Below, in pieces: positions 61,918-64,000 of a stretch of 64,000 nucleotides of DNA (position 1 is its first letter; each line of letters begins with the position of its first letter). Source of the DNA: Streptomyces sp. CMB-StM0423. Lineage in GTDB: Bacteria; Actinomycetota; Actinomycetes; Streptomycetales; Streptomycetaceae. The notes below the pieces were generated by a model. It was not told where the DNA came from. It ran no database searches and worked only from the letters and a program-made list of their open reading frames with translations. The stretch covers positions 5,116,501-5,180,500 of the forward strand of contig NZ_CP025407.1 of assembly GCF_002847285.1 (NCBI RefSeq). The letters run 5' to 3'. Both the position numbers and the translations under genes were made by a program.

Positions 61918-62039
61918 GCCCGCGGCGTGCGGCCGGGTGCGCGGTCCGTACGCGGCCGGCGGCGGCTGTCACCCGCGGGTGGTAGAAATGAGCCACGCGA
62001 CCGCAGCTCGTACGCACATCCATCCGGGGGGACAGGGAA

Positions 62040-63806
62040 ATGTCGCAGCCGCCACCGCCGCCTGGCCGGCCGCCGTCCGGTGGCTTCGGGCCGCCGCCGG
62101 CCGAGGATCCGCAGCAGCCCGGTTACGGATATCCGCAGACTCCGCCGCCGCCCGCGCCAGGCGGCGGCTTCGGCGCGCCGCAGGAGCCGCAACAGCCCGC
62201 GCAGCAGCCGCAGTACGGCTACCCGCCGGCGCAGCCGCCGCAGGCCCCGGCCCAGCCTCCGGCCCCGGCCCCGCAGCCGTACGGGCAGCAGACCCCGCAG
62301 CAGTCCCGGGAACAGCCGCACTACAGCTTCGCCCAGCCCGCTCCGCAGCACTCGGGCGGCTATCCGCAGGCGCAGGTCCCGGGCATGCCGGCCAAGCCGG
62401 AGGCGCAGAAGCTCGTCCCCGTGTGGGCGATCATCGCGGCGGTGGTGGCGATCCTGGTGGTCGCCAGTGGTACGGGCTTCTTCCTCACCCGCGACGACGC
62501 CGACACGCAGGCCGGCGGCGGCGGGGGCGGTGGCGGCGGCGGTGCCAAGAAGACCGTCAGCGACAGCAAGCCGGCCGGCGCCGACGGCGAGTTGCTGTTC
62601 GGCGTCCCGTACCCGCAGGCCGAGGAGGGCGCGACGTGGCCCGCCGAGGGCCAGTGGGCGACCGAGAAGATCTACGCCAAGGGCGAGCTGAACGCCGTGA
62701 AGGGGTACGACACCGCGACCGGCAAGGAAGTCTGGGAGCTGCCGACCGCCGGCCTGGTCTGCGGCGCCTCGCGGGCGGTCACAGACGACGGCAAGGCCGC
62801 CATGCTGGTGCAGGACGGCAAGGTCTCCGACCCGGACGACACCTACGCGCCGTGCTCCGAGGTCGTGGTCTTCGACGTCAACACCGGCGAGGAGCTGTGG
62901 AAGCAGCACGTGGCGACCGCCGACGAGAGCCTGAAGTTCGAGTACGTGACCATCGCCGACGGCACGGTCATCGCCTCCGGCCTCTCCGGCTCCGCAGCGT
63001 TCCCCCTCGCCGGGGGCGACCCGGTGTGGCAGACCAAGCCCACCACCGAGTGCAAGGACCACGACTACGCCAGCGACGGGACGAACCTGCTCGGCCTGGT
63101 CTTCTGCGGCTCGCTCAACGAGGACATGAAGGTCCAGAAGGTCGACCCGGCGACCGGCGGCATCTACTGGTCGTACGACGTGCCGGACGGGGTGCAGAGC
63201 GTCCAGGTGCTCAGCGTCGAGCCGCCGGTGATCACGATCGGCGCGGGCAAGACCACCGAGACCGACATCTTCGCCCTCGACGAGGGCGAGCTGCGCTCGA
63301 AGATCTCCCTGGGCACGGAGACGGCCGGGCCGCGCTACAAGCCGGGTTGCGACTACTCCGACGGCGCGGAGTCGTGTACGACGGTGGCGGTGGACGGCGA
63401 CACGATGTACCTGCCGTCGCGCGAGCACCAGGGCAAGAGCGACTACGGCGACACGAACGAGATCGTCGCCTTCGACCTCGACACGGGCAAGCCGACGAAG
63501 AAGTACGACGCCGGTGAGAAGCGGACCATGGTGCCGCTGCGGATGGACGGCGGCAAGATCATCGCGTACCGGAAGGGGACGTACGACTCCGGCGGCGAGA
63601 TCGTCGCGATAGATCCGGGCTCCGCCAAGGAGGAGACCTGGCTGGAGCTGCCGAACGACACGGCAGAGGCCGAGTCGACGCTGACCTACAGCGACAGCGT
63701 GCCGTACATATTCGAGCACGGCCGGTTCTACCTGGCGCAGGACATCATCAGCGACCGCGACGACGTCGAGTACTTCGCCCTCGCGTTCGGCAGCAAGGAG
63801 AAGTGA
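62040..63806 (+). CDS. Membrane-anchored PQQ-like beta-propeller protein
   Basis: The 588-residue protein has a long N-terminal Pro/Gln/Gly-rich cytoplasmic stretch, a single membrane helix (LVPVWAIIAAVVAILVVASG, about residues 124-143), a Gly tract and an extracellular propeller of PQQ-like repeats (GYDTATGKEVWELPTAGLVC, VFDVNTGEELWKQHVATADE, AFDLDTGKPTKKYDAGEK). Several Cys could form disulfides (for example ECKDHDY, CGSL). It is a probable sensor or scaffold; function unknown. ATG 62040 has GGGGGA 9 nt upstream. Confidence 0.85.
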   Translation: MSQPPPPPGRPPSGGFGPPPAEDPQQPGYGYPQTPPPPAPGGGFGAPQEPQQPAQQPQYGYPPAQPPQAPAQPPAPAPQPYGQQTPQQSREQPHYSFAQPAPQHSGGYPQAQVPGMPAKPEAQKLVPVWAIIAAVVAILVVASGTGFFLTRDDADTQAGGGGGGGGGGAKKTVSDSKPAGADGELLFGVPYPQAEEGATWPAEGQWATEKIYAKGELNAVKGYDTATGKEVWELPTAGLVCGASRAVTDDGKAAMLVQDGKVSDPDDTYAPCSEVVVFDVNTGEELWKQHVATADESLKFEYVTIADGTVIASGLSGSAAFPLAGGDPVWQTKPTTECKDHDYASDGTNLLGLVFCGSLNEDMKVQKVDPATGGIYWSYDVPDGVQSVQVLSVEPPVITIGAGKTTETDIFALDEGELRSKISLGTETAGPRYKPGCDYSDGAESCTTVAVDGDTMYLPSREHQGKSDYGDTNEIVAFDLDTGKPTKKYDAGEKRTMVPLRMDGGKIIAYRKGTYDSGGEIVAIDPGSAKEETWLELPNDTAEAESTLTYSDSVPYIFEHGRFYLAQDIISDRDDVEYFALAFGSKEK

Positions 63807-63819
63807 CGGCCGGCTGCCG

Positions 63820-63842
63820 GGCGCCCCCCGGGCGGGGGCGCC
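63820..63842. terminator. Hairpin between PQQ-like gene and galK
   Basis: GGCGCCCCC (63820-63828) pairs with 63834-63842 around a 5-nt loop, between two convergent genes. Confidence 0.8.
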
Positions 63843-63851
63843 TGAGCGGCC

Positions 63852-64000
63852 TCAGACCAGGCGGCGGGCGCCCGCGCCGGGGACTGCGGCGAAGATCCGC
63901 GGCGGGCCGAAGTCCGCGGCGGCGAAGGCCGATTCGACGGCCTTGCCGACCGTGTCGGCCGCGTCCGTCCCGGCCAGCACGATCGCCGAGCCGCCGAAGC
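63852..64000 (-). CDS. galK: Galactokinase, C-terminal end
   Basis: The minus strand reads 49 residues from the window edge to TGA at 63852: it contains FGGSAIVLAGTDAADTVGKA and ends PPRIFAAVPGAGARRLV. This fits the last motif of GHMP galactokinases (G-G-F-G-G) and their C-terminus. The rest lies outside the window. Confidence 0.75.
   Translation of the reverse strand, partial: FGGSAIVLAGTDAADTVGKAVESAFAAADFGPPRIFAAVPGAGARRLV

Overview
The window is high-GC DNA with GTG/TTG starts, many 4-bp start/stop overlaps (ATGA, GTGA, TTGA), Tat signal peptides, LacI-controlled glycoside hydrolases and the sepX/glpR, pmt, rsmI-tatD-rsmA-ispE gene sets. All of this points to a Streptomyces chromosome or that of a very close actinomycete relative. 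All calls were made by reading the sequence; no database search was possible.

Left core block (1-5.9 kb): the end of a 5-formyltetrahydrofolate cyclo-ligase gene is divergent from a run of galU, a MoeA/gephyrin-like gene (glp), moaC, mog, a RimJ-type acetyltransferase and the divisome membrane protein gene sepX/glpR. A tRNA-Ala(CGC) follows.

Putative genomic island (5.9-21.9 kb): a 90-bp imperfect direct repeat occurs right at the 3' end of the tRNA and again at 21.8-21.9 kb. Between the copies lie decayed genes at the left edge (a transposase tail, a truncated DHFR-family gene, a TetR gene lacking its N-terminus) and a glycan-utilisation locus read leftwards: LacI regulator, lipoprotein sugar-binding protein, two permeases, a Tat-exported glycoamylase-like protein, a Tat-exported GH35 beta-galactosidase, a GH3 beta-glucosidase, a formylglycine-type sulfatase and a GH13 alpha-glucosidase. 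Matching LacI-type operators precede the regulator and the transporter operon, with a weaker one before the GH3-sulfatase-GH13 operon. No integrase and no dedicated ABC ATPase are seen.

Accessory middle (22-48 kb): a secreted fascin-like protein; a GH2 glycosidase with its own LacI regulator and tandem operators; Tat-exported propeller-like proteins; phenylacetate genes (paaK-paaI divergent from a 3-hydroxyacyl-CoA dehydrogenase); a DMT transporter overlapping a lipoprotein glutaminyl cyclase; a DGPF/ECF42 sigma pair with a matching promoter; a second ECF sigma factor with a SnoaL-like tail; a MerR gene divergent from a Baeyer-Villiger monooxygenase-hydrolase-SDR operon; and a tricorn protease with its full catalytic set.

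Right core block (48-64 kb): a MOSC protein, membrane proteins, a YbaK deacylase, a penicillin-binding protein, the protein O-mannosyltransferase Pmt, then rsmI, a small zinc-ribbon protein, tatD-rsmA-ispE (overlapping), an ABC-F ATPase, a membrane-anchored beta-propeller protein and the end of galactokinase. Strong GC-rich hairpins close most convergent gene pairs.
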